A stretch of 54,619 nucleotides of DNA from GAS188 sp035949255 (GTDB lineage Bacteria > Pseudomonadota > Alphaproteobacteria > Rhizobiales > Beijerinckiaceae): positions 1 through 54,619 of the forward strand of contig DASZIL010000112.1 of assembly GCA_035949255.1 (NCBI GenBank), read 5' to 3'. Position 1 is the stretch's first letter. Every line of letters starts with the position of its first letter. The translations under genes were made by a program, and so were the position numbers. A model generated the notes under the pieces. It saw only the letters and a program-made list of their open reading frames with translations. It was not told the origin of the DNA and searched no databases. This document shows positions 8,867 through 17,601 of this stretch, piece after piece.

Positions 8867-8883
8867 TAACCCTTCGCCCGCTC

Positions 8884-9372
8884 TCAAGGCTGCGCGAGCC
8901 TCCTCTCGAAGCCAGCGAAATCCTCTCCCTCGTCATAGGTGATGTTGGCGATGCGCCAGCTTCCATCATCTTCCACCGCGTCGAGCACGACGCGGCGAGG
9001 CACTCCGGCAACGACGACATCGATCAGGAGGGTCGGAGCCTCGGCCGTGCCGAGCACTTTCTTCACTGCCGTGAAGCTCACCTGCGTCCCGAGAGGCACG
9101 CGCCAGCCGAAGAAGGCATCGAGCCCCTGCTCAGGCAAGGCGCCGAGCTCGCGGTCCTTATGCGCCGCTTGCCAAAGCGAGGCCACCTCTGGCGTGAAGA
9201 GCACGAGGAAGTCGCCCGTATCGAGGGGTTTGGCTCGGGCGATCCGCGACGCTTGCGCCGTGTAAAGATCACGGATCCACTCGGTGACAGGGTGGCGCGG
9301 GAAGGCGGCCGCGCCGAAGGCCGGACCTATGAGAAGGGCCAATCCGAGCACGAGAGCGGCGCGAGGCTTCAT
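8884..9372 (-). CDS. Secreted protein, possible DUF3828-type
   Basis: The ATG at 9372 has GAGG about 6 bases upstream and is followed by a clear signal peptide (KPRAALVLGLALLIGPAFGA), giving 162 residues; a longer frame to 9486 is unlikely. The mature part begins with a helical region (VTEWIRDLYTAQASRI), then mixed alpha/beta sequence ending in DDGSWRIANITYDEGEDF. That layout resembles the NTF2-like DUF3828 family of periplasmic proteins, which has no known reaction. A large hairpin follows the stop codon. Confidence 0.65.
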   Translation of the reverse strand: MKPRAALVLGLALLIGPAFGAAAFPRHPVTEWIRDLYTAQASRIARAKPLDTGDFLVLFTPEVASLWQAAHKDRELGALPEQGLDAFFGWRVPLGTQVSFTAVKKVLGTAEAPTLLIDVVVAGVPRRVVLDAVEDDGSWRIANITYDEGEDFAGFERRLAQP

Positions 9373-9412
9373 GACGATCCTCACCCTCGCACTTGATATG
9401 GAAAAGTTCGCC

Positions 9413-10036
9413 TCAAACCACCGGCAGGATGAGGGCCCTGGTGATTCGCGGCCGGCGCATGATCTCACCATACCAGCGCTCGACATGTGGACGTGACAGG
9501 CGTTTCAGAGGCAGGTTGAGCCAGCGGTGGATCGCCGGTGCAAGGGCGATGTCGCCAACCGTCAAGCGATCACCGGCGATGAAGCACTTCGTGGCGAGCA
9601 CGCTCTCCATGATGGCCACGCAATCTTCCGTATTTTGCCGCGACGGATCGACGGCGGTCGGATCGCGCTTCTCCGGCGGGAGGCGCACGAGATGCATGAA
9701 GGCGGGCCCGATCGCCGGCTGAAAAGCCGTCGTCTGCCAATCCATCCAGCGATCGGCATCGGCGCGCTCGCGAGGATCGGTCGGCCAAAGGGAGCCCGAG
9801 GCGTGCTTGGCCGCGAGATAGCGCACGATCGCATTCGATTCCCAGAGGACGAAGTCATCGTCCTTCATGACCGGCACGAGGCCGTTGGGGTTCATCGCGC
9901 GATAATCCGGCGTGTTCACGATACCGAAGGCAAGCCCCGCGTCGATGCGCTCATGAGGCAAATCGAGCTCCTCGACGCACAGCATCGCTTTTTGCACATT
10001 GATCGATGTGAGGCGGCCCCAAATCTTGAGCGGCAT
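9413..10036 (-). CDS. Glutathione S-transferase family protein
   Basis: 207 residues from the ATG at 10036. The N-terminal thioredoxin-like domain starts PLKIWGRLTSINVQKAMLCV, with Ser/Asn at the position of the catalytic residue, and contains the cis-Pro and glutathione-contact motif NGLVPVMKDDDFVLWESNAI. The all-helical C-terminal domain (about residues 85-205) carries FIAGDRLTVGDIALAP, the conserved N-capping box with the Asp of this fold. The substrate is unknown. It lies 78 bases past the 3' end of the cyclase gene on the same strand. Confidence 0.92.
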   Translation of the reverse strand: MPLKIWGRLTSINVQKAMLCVEELDLPHERIDAGLAFGIVNTPDYRAMNPNGLVPVMKDDDFVLWESNAIVRYLAAKHASGSLWPTDPRERADADRWMDWQTTAFQPAIGPAFMHLVRLPPEKRDPTAVDPSRQNTEDCVAIMESVLATKCFIAGDRLTVGDIALAPAIHRWLNLPLKRLSRPHVERWYGEIMRRPRITRALILPVV

Positions 10037-10113
10037 GATCGTTCCGTTCGGCGGTTGCGAGACAGGTCTTGATAGCTGTAGCGCGTTCGGCCTTGGCCGT
10101 AACCTCGAGATCT

Positions 10114-11331
10114 TCACTCTTTCGCGAGCTTCGCGGGCGAACCCTCGCTAAACAGCCCGAAAACCGGCACCGCGGCGCGAAAGCCTTGGAGGGAATAGTC
10201 GCCAAGTTTCACGAACTCCCCAGGCAAATGCCGCGCGAATTCGAAGGAGGCAAGGATCATCCGCTGAAGCCGTCCGGCGAGTTTCTCGAGCCGCGCCGCC
10301 ATGTTCACCGCGGGGCCGATGCAGGTGAAATCGAGCCGCTCTCCCCCGCCGATATTACCGTAGAGCGCTTCGCCGAGGTGCAAGGCCAAGCCGAAGCGGA
10401 TTTGGCCTTGATGCCCGTAGCCGCCCTCCTCGTTCATCGCCATGATCGCCGCTTGCGCCTCTCTTGCCGCGCTCAAGGCTCGCGCGCAAACCTTGCCCGC
10501 TTCGACCTCGTCCGCGATTGGGAATATCCCGAGCAAGCCGTCCCCCATGAATTTGAGCACCTCCCCGCCATGGGCGAGGATCGGCGGTACTTGGCAATCG
10601 AAGAAGCGATTGAGAAGCGCGATGAGGGCGTGAGGGGCCATGTTGTCGGCAAGCGCGGTGAAACCGCGCATATCCGAGAGCCATATCGCGGCATGGATCG
10701 ACTGCGTGTCGCCGCGCCGGATTTGGCCCTTGAGGATGCGCTCTCCGGCCGCATGGCCGACATAGGCGTCGAGGAGATTGACGGCGGTTCGCCGGAGCGC
10801 CCTCACTTCCGCGACGCGCGCGAGCGGTGCGACAATGGCTTCGATCCCGGCAATCTGCGCGGCGGTGAAACCGCCTTCCTCGCGCGTCGTCCACGTTGCC
10901 GCCTGGATCTCTCCATTGGTGAAGAAAAGCGGTGTTGCGAGATAATCCGTTACCGCCTCGGCTTTCAGCTCATGGAGGACTTTGAAATCCATCTGGCAAT
11001 CAGGCTCAACGAGGCGCCGGCGAATGGTGACGCCGGTCTTGTTGATGCGCACGACGGGGCTCTGCCGGAATTCCTCGCTGTCCCCGCGCTCAAAAGCCGC
11101 TTCGGCGATCCGGGTGGCTTCTCCCGGCCGCCAGAGGAAGCGCCTCGCGAGGATCTGCGGATGCAAGGTGTGGACGAACACGGCGACACGCCACAGGGGA
11201 ATGCCGCGGCTTGAGAGCCGCTCGCAAAGCTCAGTGAGCACCTCGTCAGGGTTTTGTGCGGAACGCGCCCCATCGATGAGCCAGGCCGCAACCGAGCTCG
11301 TGTCACAAGAGGGCGTTGTGTCGATTCGCAA
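10114..11331 (-). CDS. Class III adenylate/guanylate cyclase
   Basis: 405 residues. The N-terminal half (about 1-200) is a soluble region of unknown sensing role. The C-terminal half is a class III cyclase domain. Metal-binding Asp residues are visible in WLSDMRGFTALAD and KFMGDGLLGIF, the purine-selecting Lys is in the latter, and LDFTCIGPAVNMAARLE holds the Asp, Asn and transition-state Arg. All canonical catalytic residues are thus present, so it should be active, more likely making cAMP. No membrane segment is seen. The region upstream of the start is short (84 bases to the ivd stop). Confidence 0.9.
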   Translation of the reverse strand: MRIDTTPSCDTSSVAAWLIDGARSAQNPDEVLTELCERLSSRGIPLWRVAVFVHTLHPQILARRFLWRPGEATRIAEAAFERGDSEEFRQSPVVRINKTGVTIRRRLVEPDCQMDFKVLHELKAEAVTDYLATPLFFTNGEIQAATWTTREEGGFTAAQIAGIEAIVAPLARVAEVRALRRTAVNLLDAYVGHAAGERILKGQIRRGDTQSIHAAIWLSDMRGFTALADNMAPHALIALLNRFFDCQVPPILAHGGEVLKFMGDGLLGIFPIADEVEAGKVCARALSAAREAQAAIMAMNEEGGYGHQGQIRFGLALHLGEALYGNIGGGERLDFTCIGPAVNMAARLEKLAGRLQRMILASFEFARHLPGEFVKLGDYSLQGFRAAVPVFGLFSEGSPAKLAKE

Positions 11332-11415
11332 TTTTGTCCCCTCGACTGCGCTCCGATTTTCGTTCGAGCGAGAGCCTTCGCAAGGCCTGAGCCGACGTGC
11401 CGGCGCTGCAGACTC

Positions 11416-12588
11416 TCATCCTGATTTCGTGAAGAGCTCCCGGCCGATCAGCATTCGCCTGATCTCGCTCGTCCCGGCGCCGATTTCGTAGAGCTTGGCG
11501 TCGCGCAGCAAGCGCCCGGTCGGAAAGTCGTTGATATAGCCATTGCCGCCGAGAAGCTGGATGGCATCGAGCGCAACGGCTGTTGCCTTCTCGGCCGAGA
11601 AGAGGATGGCGCCAGCCGCATCCTCGCGGGTGGTCTCTCTGCGGTCGCAAGCCTTCGCCACCGCATAGACGTAGGCGCGCGCCGCATTCATGTTCACATA
11701 CATATCGGCAAGCTTCCCTTGCACGAGCTGGAACTCGCCGATCGGCTGGCCGAATTGCTTGCGCTCATGCACATAAGGCAGCACCACGTCGAGCGCGGCC
11801 TGCATGATGCCGAGCGGTCCCGCGGCGAGCACGGCGCGTTCGTAATCGAGGCCCGACATTAAAACATTGACGCCGCGGCCGACCTCGCCGAGCACATTCT
11901 CTTCCGGCACCTCGCAATCCTGGAACACGAGCTCGCCCGTGTCGGAGCCGCGCATGCCGAGCTTGTCGAGCTTCTGCGCCGTGGTGAAACCCTTCATCCC
12001 CTTCTCGACGATGAAGGCCGTGATGCCGCGCGCACCCGCGTTCGGATCGGTCTTGGCGTAGACAACGAGCGTCTCGGCCACCGGACCGTTGGTGATCCAG
12101 AATTTCGATCCGTTGAGGAGATAGCGATCGCCGAGCCTTTCGGCGCGCGTCTTCATCGAGACGACGTCAGAGCCTGAGCCTGGCTCCGACATGGCGAGCG
12201 CGCCGACATGCTCCCCGGAAATCAGCTTCGGCAGGTATTTCCGCTTCTGCGCGTCGGACCCGTTCCGCCGGATCTGGTTGATGCACAGATTGGAATGCGC
12301 GCCATAGGAGAGGCCCACGGAGGCAGAGGCGCGCGAGATCTCTTCCATGGCGACGCAATGCTCGAGATAGCCGAGGCCCGAGCCGCCATATTCTTCCTCG
12401 ACCGTGATCCCATGCAGGCCGAGCTCGCCGAGCCTTGGCCACAGATCACGCGGGAAGTGGTTGCTGCGGTCGATCTCATCGGCACGTGGCGCGATCTCGG
12501 CTTGGGCGAAGGAAGTAACGGTCTCGCGCAACATGTCCGCTGTCTCGCCGAGACCAAAATCGAGGAAAGGCTTGGTGTTCGAGAGCAT
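11416..12588 (-). CDS. ivd: Isovaleryl-CoA dehydrogenase
   Basis: 390 residues from the ATG at 12588 (GAGG 6 bases upstream). This is an acyl-CoA dehydrogenase fold: FAD motifs LAMSEPGSGSDVVSMKT and KFWITNGP in the middle domain, and the C-terminal helix domain ending YEIGAGTSEIRRMLIGREL. The MCAD-type catalytic Glu is absent from that last motif (Ala/Gly instead), while a Glu appears in GLDYERAVLAAGPLG, which is the arrangement of isovaleryl-CoA dehydrogenases. Role: leucine catabolism, isovaleryl-CoA to 3-methylcrotonyl-CoA. The other leucine-pathway genes are not in the window. Confidence 0.93.
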   Translation of the reverse strand: MLSNTKPFLDFGLGETADMLRETVTSFAQAEIAPRADEIDRSNHFPRDLWPRLGELGLHGITVEEEYGGSGLGYLEHCVAMEEISRASASVGLSYGAHSNLCINQIRRNGSDAQKRKYLPKLISGEHVGALAMSEPGSGSDVVSMKTRAERLGDRYLLNGSKFWITNGPVAETLVVYAKTDPNAGARGITAFIVEKGMKGFTTAQKLDKLGMRGSDTGELVFQDCEVPEENVLGEVGRGVNVLMSGLDYERAVLAAGPLGIMQAALDVVLPYVHERKQFGQPIGEFQLVQGKLADMYVNMNAARAYVYAVAKACDRRETTREDAAGAILFSAEKATAVALDAIQLLGGNGYINDFPTGRLLRDAKLYEIGAGTSEIRRMLIGRELFTKSG

Positions 12589-12919
12589 GGCGGCCTCGGG
12601 GCTTTGAGCGCGAACAGCCTTCGATAGCGCAATGCGCAAGAACGCGCCATGCCATCACCCCTTCTACAAATGGAAAGACCATGATGACGACGCGGCCGGG
12701 TCAACAGCGCTCTAGGTTCTAGGTGGCAGCGAAGTACGGTTGTAAGTGCGCGGTCTATAGATCGCCCATCCTAGCCTCATGAAGGCTGCGCATATCTGTG
12801 GAAAGGCTGATAAAGGCTCTAAGGACTGGCGCAACGGGCTGCCTCTGCTCCACCCATCATGACGCCTTTGATGCGCACTTCTTTAGCCTTCACCAGATAC
12901 TCTCTGCATTGAAACCCGG
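12589..12919. other. Intergenic region between ivd and IS remnant
   Basis: About 330 bases with no open frame that I recognise on either strand. It should contain the promoter for the leftward ivd gene. Base composition is less GC-rich than the flanking genes, in keeping with mobile-element debris. Confidence 0.45.
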
Positions 12920-14163
12920 ATTTCCCGGATGAACGATAATACGCTTGTACGAGTCGGCCGAATCCGCCATGAATATCAAGACGTTGTGTTTGTCATGGTG
13001 GTGCATTCATGGAACACTCAGCGGGTGAATCGGATGATAGCTCCTTGCGGGTTGATTTCGACCGTCGCCTGAGGCTGGAATTCCAATGGCAGCCATTCAC
13101 CTCCGACGGCGGATTGCTCGCTTACCGCGAACTGGATTTGCGCTCGGGCTGACCGATCTATCCGCTGTTCGTGTTCAACCAGTTCGGTGATCTGGAGCGG
13201 TGTGCGTTGCGGTCCGGAAACGTGCACTCCGCGGATGGCTGGCGCGATGTGATGGAGCCGGTCGTTGCGCGATACCGAAGCCAAATGAAGCGCCGCTATT
13301 TCCGCGGCGATGCCGCATTCGCGAACCTTGAGATCTACGAATTCCCGGAAGCGGAGGGTTACAAGTACACGATCCGGCTGCCGGTAAATTCCGTCCTCCA
13401 CCAGCGCATCAGGCTGCTGAAGCGTCCGGTCGGCCGACCGCCACACCAGGTGCGGTGCTATTACGCCAGCTTCAGTTACCAGGCTGGCTCTTGGACTAAG
13501 CCGCGCCGCGTGGTTGCCAAGGTCGAGTGGCATCCTGGTGAACTGTGTCCGCGCGTCGGATTCATCGTGACAAATATGACCCGACCGGCCGAACGTGTCG
13601 TGATGTTCTACAACCGTCGCGGCACGGCGGAGCAGTGGATCAAGGAAGGCAAGAACGCGATCGCATGGACGCGGCTGTCCTGTTCCCGCTTTGCCGCCAA
13701 CGCTGTGCGGCTGCAACTGCACGCGCTGGCATATAACCTCGCCAACTTCCTGCGCACGCTGGCGCTTCCCGAGGAGGTGAAGCAGTGGTCGATGACAACG
13801 CCGCGCGACCGGCTGGTGAAGATCGGCGCCAAGATCGTGAGACACGGCCGTTCCGTGGTCTTTCAGATGGCGGAGGTCATGGTGTCGCGTGGGCTGTTCC
13901 GGCGGATGCTCGATGCCATCGCGGCGCTCCGTCCGCTGCCGTCGGTTCGATGTTGAGCGCCGCCGCCGGTCTTGGCCGCGCAGGCCGTCGACAGGAGAAC
14001 TGCGTCCAGGTGTCGCCTGACAGGGCCAGATTTTCGGTCAGGCGGCGATCACCGACCGATCAGATTCGCCGTGCGCACCATCTCGACGCTGTCGTCGTTG
14101 CAAAAGCTACTGGATCATTGATACGCTGCGTGCCAGGTCTGATCGGCCGGCCATCTGGGGAAT
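12920..14163 (+). mobile_element. Decayed IS1380-family insertion sequence
   Basis: The element is delimited by an imperfect terminal inverted repeat: ATTTCCCGGATGAAC at 12920-12934 and, inverted, ATTCCCCAGATGGCC from 14149-14163 (11 of 15 positions agree). Exact ends may lie a few bases further out, and I could not identify a target duplication. Between them lies a broken IS1380-type transposase. The span of about 1.24 kb is some 0.4 kb shorter than a usual element, matching the piece missing from the transposase. Confidence 0.7.
13009..13956 (+). pseudogene. IS1380-family transposase, internally deleted and interrupted by a stop
   Basis: An ATG at 13009 opens a frame encoding the family N-terminus (FQWQPFTSDGGLLAYRELD), then a TGA at 13150-13152. 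The same frame continues directly into YPLFVFNQFGDLERCAL and the rest of the transposase to the stop at 13954-13956. Between these parts roughly 100-130 residues normally present are missing, including the region with the first catalytic Asp. The later part is intact: YFRGDAAFANLEIYEF (an acidic catalytic position), RGTAEQWIKEGKNAI (Glu), and the helical C-terminus. The gene cannot make an active transposase. Confidence 0.88.
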
Positions 14164-14249
14164 GTCGTTTTCACGCGAACCCGAACGGTGTCCAAGCGTC
14201 TCAGTGTCACGATCGGTGGCGCCTCAATACTACTCAAGGGAGAGCAGTC

Positions 14250-14627
14250 ATGAGAACTCTACTAGCGAGTGCCGGTCTAGCGCTGTTGTTTGCCTTGGCA
14301 ACGGAACCAAGCGTCAGCGCTCAGGAGGCCCCTGAATGGATGAAACAGACACTTCCTGACCAGGCACTGAAGCCGCTATGGGACGAATACCTGGCCGTGA
14401 TGAATCCCACGGGAGCTTTGGACGGGAAAACCAAGCAACTCATTGCCCTCGGTGTGGCAGCACAAATTCCTTGTGCATATTGCGTTTACGCTCACACTAA
14501 AGGGGCAAAAGCCGCTGGTGCGACCGATGCTCAAATAAAGGAGGCCATTGCAACCGCCGCGCTCGTCCGTTTCAACAGCACAATGCTGAACGGCTCGGAC
14601 GGCGGCCGCGAGTGGCAGTCGCATTGA
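14250..14627 (+). CDS. Secreted AhpD-like / carboxymuconolactone decarboxylase family protein
   Basis: 125 residues from an ATG with AAGGGAG about 8 bases upstream. A signal peptide (RTLLASAGLALLFALA, cleavage near VSAQ) is unusual for this mostly cytoplasmic fold. The mature part holds the CMD/AhpD helix pair with the redox motif PCAYCVYAHTKGAKAAGAT, that is C-x-x-C followed by His, as in AhpD. A peroxidase-reductant or thiol-oxidation role in the periplasm is plausible. It starts about 85 bases past the IS end, so it may have come with accessory DNA. Confidence 0.8.
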   Translation: MRTLLASAGLALLFALATEPSVSAQEAPEWMKQTLPDQALKPLWDEYLAVMNPTGALDGKTKQLIALGVAAQIPCAYCVYAHTKGAKAAGATDAQIKEAIATAALVRFNSTMLNGSDGGREWQSH

Positions 14628-14892
14628 ATACGGCCTCATCGCCGCCGGGATCTTTCTCCGCTTGTTTTGCGGCGCCAAGCAAGGGGACATGGTGGGTCTG
14701 TTTGGACCCGCGGATCGTTTTGCCATCGTGGTGTGGTTTCTTGCACCCGATATGTTTGTCGCATTAGAGTCCGCCCATCGGGCATCGTCGTTTACGTAGC
14801 AATGAAGTCGCAGACTTGGCAACGGGATGCGAGCCTTGGTTGATTGCGCACACTTTGTTTTCAAACTTTTACTGCAACCGGCCTTAAATAGC

Positions 14893-15900
14893 CTACTTCA
14901 CCCATTTCTCCGCGAGCACCGCGAGATCGCCTCCAAGACGCGGCGATTGGAAGATCGCGCCATCGGGCACGCGTCCGGCGAAGCGATCGGGAAAGCGCCT
15001 CGCATAGAAGGCGATCCAGGCGAGGTCACGCCCGCTCGGCAACACCTGCTCCTTGCCGGTTTGCGTGGCGAACCAGGAAGGATCATGCAGCCCGTCGAGC
15101 ACCCGGTTCGCCAGGCGGTGAAGCGCGCCCTCTCGGTGCCCGTACCAATCCTCGCCCCTTTGCCTGGCCGCGAGCTCCGCCGCCATCACCAACCCGCCGA
15201 GCGCAAAATCCTGATCGAAAAGCGCGCGTTCCTCGCCCTTCATATCGATCTCAAGCACACCTTCCGAATTGATCGCGGCAAGCGACTGGTCATAGGCTTC
15301 CTCGCCGAAGCGCCAATGGTCGCGATTGTCGATGGCGGCGCCGACCGCGACCGTCGCCAGCGAAACGAGCGCGAGCCTGCGGTTCGCGGGGCGCGCGGGA
15401 TCGCTGAAACTTGCCTCGACCCCGCGAGCGATCTTGTCGAGCCAAAGCTCGATCGCGGAGCGGTCAGCAGTTGAGGCAAGTTCCCGAGTCTTGAGGTAGG
15501 CGAAACCGAGCCCGCTCAACAGGCCGATGCGTTCACGCTCGGCTTGTGAATTCGACATCGTCCCGAGAAGCGCCGCGCCTTCGGCCCAAAGGCGCAAGCC
15601 CGCAATCGTGCAAAGCCCGGCCGCCGCCTTCCCTTCCGCGACGAAATGGTCGGCGCTCGCGCTCACGAGGCGCACGAAAGTGCGCGCGGGCTCCATCGCC
15701 GCATTGTTCTTCGTGCGCAAAGCCGGATCGATCAACTCGCCAGCGTTGCCGGTATGGTAATCGACCGCGTCGAGATCGCGGATGGGAAGCGGCAAGGAGG
15801 CGCAAGGCGGGTCCGCCCGCGTCGGCATGGGCATCGCCGCCAGCGCCAGATAAGCCAGGACCGTGATGGTTGTTCGGCCGTTTCCACAGCCGAATCTCAC
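14893..15900 (-). CDS. Alginate-lyase-like (PL5 fold) secreted protein
   Basis: A GTG at 15900 gives 335 residues starting with a signal peptide (TTITVLAYLALAAMPMPTRA); the frame is open to an ATG at 15999, so the start is uncertain. The body resembles PL5 poly(beta-D-mannuronate) lyases: an Asn-rich stretch with KNNAAMEPARTFVRLVS, then alpha/alpha-barrel helices (GLGFAYLKTRELAS, ALVSLATVAVGAA) and GEERALFDQDFALGGLVMAA. In known lyases that last motif reads R-A-L-x-Y-H-N-Y-A-L; here the catalytic Tyr appears as Phe while the Arg is kept. It may have another activity or none. Alginate as substrate is not shown. Confidence 0.65.
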   Translation of the reverse strand: MRFGCGNGRTTITVLAYLALAAMPMPTRADPPCASLPLPIRDLDAVDYHTGNAGELIDPALRTKNNAAMEPARTFVRLVSASADHFVAEGKAAAGLCTIAGLRLWAEGAALLGTMSNSQAERERIGLLSGLGFAYLKTRELASTADRSAIELWLDKIARGVEASFSDPARPANRRLALVSLATVAVGAAIDNRDHWRFGEEAYDQSLAAINSEGVLEIDMKGEERALFDQDFALGGLVMAAELAARQRGEDWYGHREGALHRLANRVLDGLHDPSWFATQTGKEQVLPSGRDLAWIAFYARRFPDRFAGRVPDGAIFQSPRLGGDLAVLAEKWVK

Positions 15901-16056
15901 TTTCCCGTCCGCAGCGGCATTCGGCCTCACCGGGACAGTCTTCTCTCTCTGAGTTCTCTCATCGCCGCCGAGCCTGCCATCGACCGATTTCATACACAAG
16001 CGAAGGTTGATTTCGCCTGATCCGCGCCTCGTATCGCCGCTTGGCCCTCGGAGGCG

Positions 16057-17025
16057 TCAACCGAGGCCCAGCATCAGCTCCATCGATTGCACGGCGGCTC
16101 CGGACGCGCCTTTGCCCAGATTGTCGAGCTTGGCGATAACGAGCGCGAAGGGGTTTTTCGGGGATCCCGCGACCCGGATCTCGAGAAGGTTCGTCCCGTT
16201 CAGCGCCTCCGCCTCGAGCCTGTCGATCCTGTTGGGCGGGTCGAGTGCGACGATGCGAACCGCACCCCCTTCCCCGTAATGGGCGCGAAGCGCCGCCTCG
16301 AGATCGGCGGCCGATGGCTTGCCGGGAAGGAGGTCGAGATGCAAGGGCACGCTCACGAGCATCCCTTGCCGAAAATTGCCGACCGAAGGGATGAAAATCG
16401 GGCGGCGCGTCAAGCCGCTATAAGCCTCGATTTCCGGAACATGCTTATGTTCGAAGCCGAGGCCGTAAAGCTCGAAGGAAGGCGCGGTCTTGGACTCGTA
16501 AGCCGCGATCATCGCCTTGCCTCCCCCGGAGTAACCGCTGACCGCATTGATGGTGACCGCATGGTCGACCGGAATGAGGCCCGCATCGACGAGCGGGCGG
16601 ATGAGCGCTATGGCGCCGGTAGGGTAGCAGCCGGGATTTGCGACCTTGCGGGCCTTTTTGATGGCCTCGCCCTGGCCCTTGACCATTTCGGGAAAGCCGA
16701 AGACCCATCCGGGCGCTGCGCGATGGGCGGTCGAGGCGTCGATGATGCGCGGTGCATCCTTTCCCAAGGACTCGATCAGGGCGACGCTTTCCCGCGCAGC
16801 ATCATCGGGCACGCAAAGGATGGCGAGATCGGCCTTGCTCAAGATTTCGCGCTTTGCGCCTGCGTCCTTTCGGCTTTCCGTGTCGATCGAGAGGAGCTCA
16901 ACGTCGCGTCGCTTTGCGAGCCGGTCGCGAATCTGCAGGCCGGTCGTCCCGGCTTCTCCATCGATGAAAATCTTCGCGGGCTTCGCCTTCTGCGAGGCTT
17001 TTCCTTGGATCGCCGTATCGAGCAT
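16057..17025 (-). CDS. argC: N-acetyl-gamma-glutamyl-phosphate reductase (short type)
   Basis: 322 residues from an ATG at 17025 with AGGA 9 bases upstream; the frame stays open to 17187 but that would run through a terminator and into rpsI. The NADP-binding loop is FIDGEAGTTGLQIRDRL (about residue 20); the catalytic Cys is in KVANPGCYPTGAIALIRPL (about 135), and the conserved GYSGGGK follows. It makes N-acetylglutamate semialdehyde for arginine synthesis. Placement after rplM-rpsI is common in Alphaproteobacteria. Length matches the short ArgC subtype. Confidence 0.95.
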   Translation of the reverse strand: MLDTAIQGKASQKAKPAKIFIDGEAGTTGLQIRDRLAKRRDVELLSIDTESRKDAGAKREILSKADLAILCVPDDAARESVALIESLGKDAPRIIDASTAHRAAPGWVFGFPEMVKGQGEAIKKARKVANPGCYPTGAIALIRPLVDAGLIPVDHAVTINAVSGYSGGGKAMIAAYESKTAPSFELYGLGFEHKHVPEIEAYSGLTRRPIFIPSVGNFRQGMLVSVPLHLDLLPGKPSAADLEAALRAHYGEGGAVRIVALDPPNRIDRLEAEALNGTNLLEIRVAGSPKNPFALVIAKLDNLGKGASGAAVQSMELMLGLG

Positions 17026-17060
17026 GGGGTTGGTCCTAGCGGAAAAGGCATTGGACATAA

Positions 17061-17090
17061 GAAAAAGGCGGGCCGAAGCCCGCCTTTCCA
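17061..17090 (-). terminator. Intrinsic terminator after rpsI
   Basis: A perfect 10-bp stem, AAAGGCGGGC (17064-17073) pairing with GCCCGCCTTT (17078-17087). Read on the minus strand the loop is TTCG, the very stable UUCG tetraloop, and the 3' arm runs into TTTTTC. It ends the rplM-rpsI message about 30 bases past the rpsI stop. argC begins only 36 bases further on, so it depends on read-through or a promoter in that short gap. Confidence 0.9.
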
Positions 17091-17119
17091 ACTTCGAATG
17101 GCCGACCGGACGGGCGCGG

Positions 17120-17599
17120 TCAGCGCTTGGAGAATTGGAAGCGGCGGCGGGCCTTCGCACGGCCGTATTTCTTGCGCTCGACGACACGAGAGTCGCGCGT
17201 GAGAAAGCCGATCCGCTTCAAGATGGCGCGCAGCTCGGGCTCGTAATAGGTGAGTGCTTTCGCAAGCCCGTGGCGCACGGCGCCTGCCTGGCCCGAAAGC
17301 CCTCCGCCGGCGCAAGTGACCGTGACATCATATTGCGTCGCCCGATCGGAGACGACGAGGGGCTGGCGCAAGATCATGCGTAGCACCGGGCGCGCGAAAT
17401 ATTCCTCGACGGGCTTGTCATTCACCATGATGCGGCCGGGGCCCGGCTTGATCCAGACGCGGGCGACCGCGTTCTTGCGCTTTCCGGTGGCGTATGCGCG
17501 GCCCTGCTTGTCGAGCTTTTGCACATGGACGGGCGCCTCGGGCGTCACCGGCTGAACGGCTTCGCCGAGCTCACCTAAGGATTGAAGAACTTCGGCCAT
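17120..17599 (-). CDS. rpsI: 30S ribosomal protein S9
   Basis: 159 residues: a short acidic N-terminal extension (about 30 residues, usual in Alphaproteobacteria), then the S9 core with ATGKRKNAVARVWIKPG, GGGLSGQAGAVRHGLAKAL and the conserved basic C-terminus ending in KARRRFQFSKR, which reaches the P-site tRNA. It follows rplM by 2 bases in the classic L13-S9 operon and is closed by an intrinsic terminator. Confidence 0.98.
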   Translation of the reverse strand: MAEVLQSLGELGEAVQPVTPEAPVHVQKLDKQGRAYATGKRKNAVARVWIKPGPGRIMVNDKPVEEYFARPVLRMILRQPLVVSDRATQYDVTVTCAGGGLSGQAGAVRHGLAKALTYYEPELRAILKRIGFLTRDSRVVERKKYGRAKARRRFQFSKR

Positions 17600-17601
17600 G
17601 T

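Noticed and set aside
13018..13845. 275-codon minus-strand open frame
   Set aside because: Antisense to the IS1380 transposase; the residues show no domain and the plus-strand frame is clearly the gene.
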